This document shows positions 13,431 to 13,759 of a DNA stretch of 13,759 nucleotides, one piece after another (positions within the stretch are counted from its first letter, which is position 1; each line of letters begins with the position of its first letter). Source of the DNA: Paracoccaceae bacterium (lineage in GTDB: Bacteria > Pseudomonadota > Alphaproteobacteria > Rhodobacterales > Rhodobacteraceae); the NCBI GenBank assembly GCA_007121115.1, contig SKMI01000208.1, positions 1-13,759 on the forward strand, written 5' to 3'. A model generated the notes under the pieces. That model did not search any database and was not told where the DNA came from. It saw nothing but the letters and a program-made list of their open reading frames with translations. Made by a program: the position numbers and the translations under genes.

Positions 13431-13759
13431 GGCGCGCCCGCGGCACCGGGACGGCCGGGCTCATCGGCTTCCATCTCGCAGAACTGCTGCTGGCCGAGGG
13501 ATATCAGGCCCACGGCTATGAGGGATCATTACGACGTCACCCTCAAGCAGCGCCGCCATGCCACGCTGCACCAGACCCCGGGCTTTTCCGCGACCGAGGC
13601 GATGCTGGAGGAGCAGGCGCAGCTTGACACTGTCGCGGATGACTTCGCGCCCGACGTGATCGTCCATCTCGCCGCGCAGGCCGGGGTGCGCTACAGTCTG
13701 GAGAACCCCCGCGCCTATATCGACGCCAATGTGATCGGCACCTTCAACGTGATGGAGGC
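13427..13759 (+). pseudogene. UDP-glucuronate 4-epimerase, 5' end damaged, 3' end outside window
   Basis: A short-chain NAD-dependent epimerase that runs off the window. From 13442 one frame reads GTGTAGLIGFHLAELLLAEG, which keeps the GxxGxxG NAD-binding loop, up to GYE near 13522. From 13524 a different frame reads DHYDVTLKQRRHATL and continues without a stop to 13759 through FAPDVIVHLAAQAGVRYSLE and NPRAYIDANVIGTFNVME. In relatives GYDGMTDYYDV is continuous, so about eight bases seem lost at 13520-13523. The first frame also has no start: where M-R-R-V-L-V-T would be expected, bases 13427-13447 read I-R-R-A-R-G-T, beginning with ATA. An ATG at 13518 could start a shortened product without the glycine loop. 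The family turns UDP-glucuronate into UDP-galacturonate, which fits ugd upstream. A sequencing error is the main alternative for the frameshift. Confidence 0.75.

Noticed and set aside
1..13759. tRNA or rRNA genes, CRISPR repeats, transposases, DnaA-box clusters
   Set aside because: Looked for by eye and not seen; no TTATCCACA clusters despite the parS/parAB context, so the origin itself does not appear to be in the window.

Overview
The window looks like a high-GC alphaproteobacterial chromosome, most likely from the Rhodobacteraceae. The reasons are the mnmG-rsmG-parA-parB block, the ethylmalonyl-CoA pathway genes ecm and ccr, and a PEP-type exopolysaccharide (EPS) regulator of the MarR-like 'EPS-associated' family. 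The species cannot be read from the sequence alone.

Left block (1-3050, + strand): the 3' end of mnmG, then rsmG, parA and parB. Each gene overlaps the next by 4-8 bases, so they look like one translationally coupled operon. A near-perfect parS centromere site (773-788) lies inside the rsmG coding sequence. The operon therefore carries the partition proteins together with a site they load on, which is usual near a chromosome origin.

Middle block (3080-8915): ecm (ethylmalonyl-CoA mutase) and a small amphi-Trp domain gene run leftward. A PlsB-like acyltransferase and ccr (crotonyl-CoA carboxylase/reductase) run rightward. Ecm and Ccr are two signature enzymes of acetyl-CoA assimilation. The regions in front of ecm and ccr share a TTGC-rich element (13 of 14 bases identical, same orientation), which suggests one regulator for both. 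A hairpin closes the ccr unit and a small hypothetical gene follows.

Right block (9017-13759): a RecD/Dda-like SF1 helicase, then, facing it, a NusG paralog of the RfaH kind. After a 503-base intergenic region come an EPS-associated winged-helix regulator, ugd (UDP-glucose dehydrogenase) and the start of a UDP-glucuronate 4-epimerase. This looks like the front end of a capsule or exopolysaccharide cluster. The intergenic region holds two sequences resembling the ops/JUMPstart element used by RfaH, a 20-bp inverted repeat that may be an operator, and a foldable GC-rich stretch. A nested inverted repeat lies between the regulator and ugd.

The epimerase reading frame is damaged at its 5' end. 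It has no start codon in the expected place, and about 8 bases appear to be missing, so the NAD-binding glycine motif and the rest of the protein are in different frames. I saw no tRNA, rRNA, CRISPR array, insertion sequence or prophage gene.
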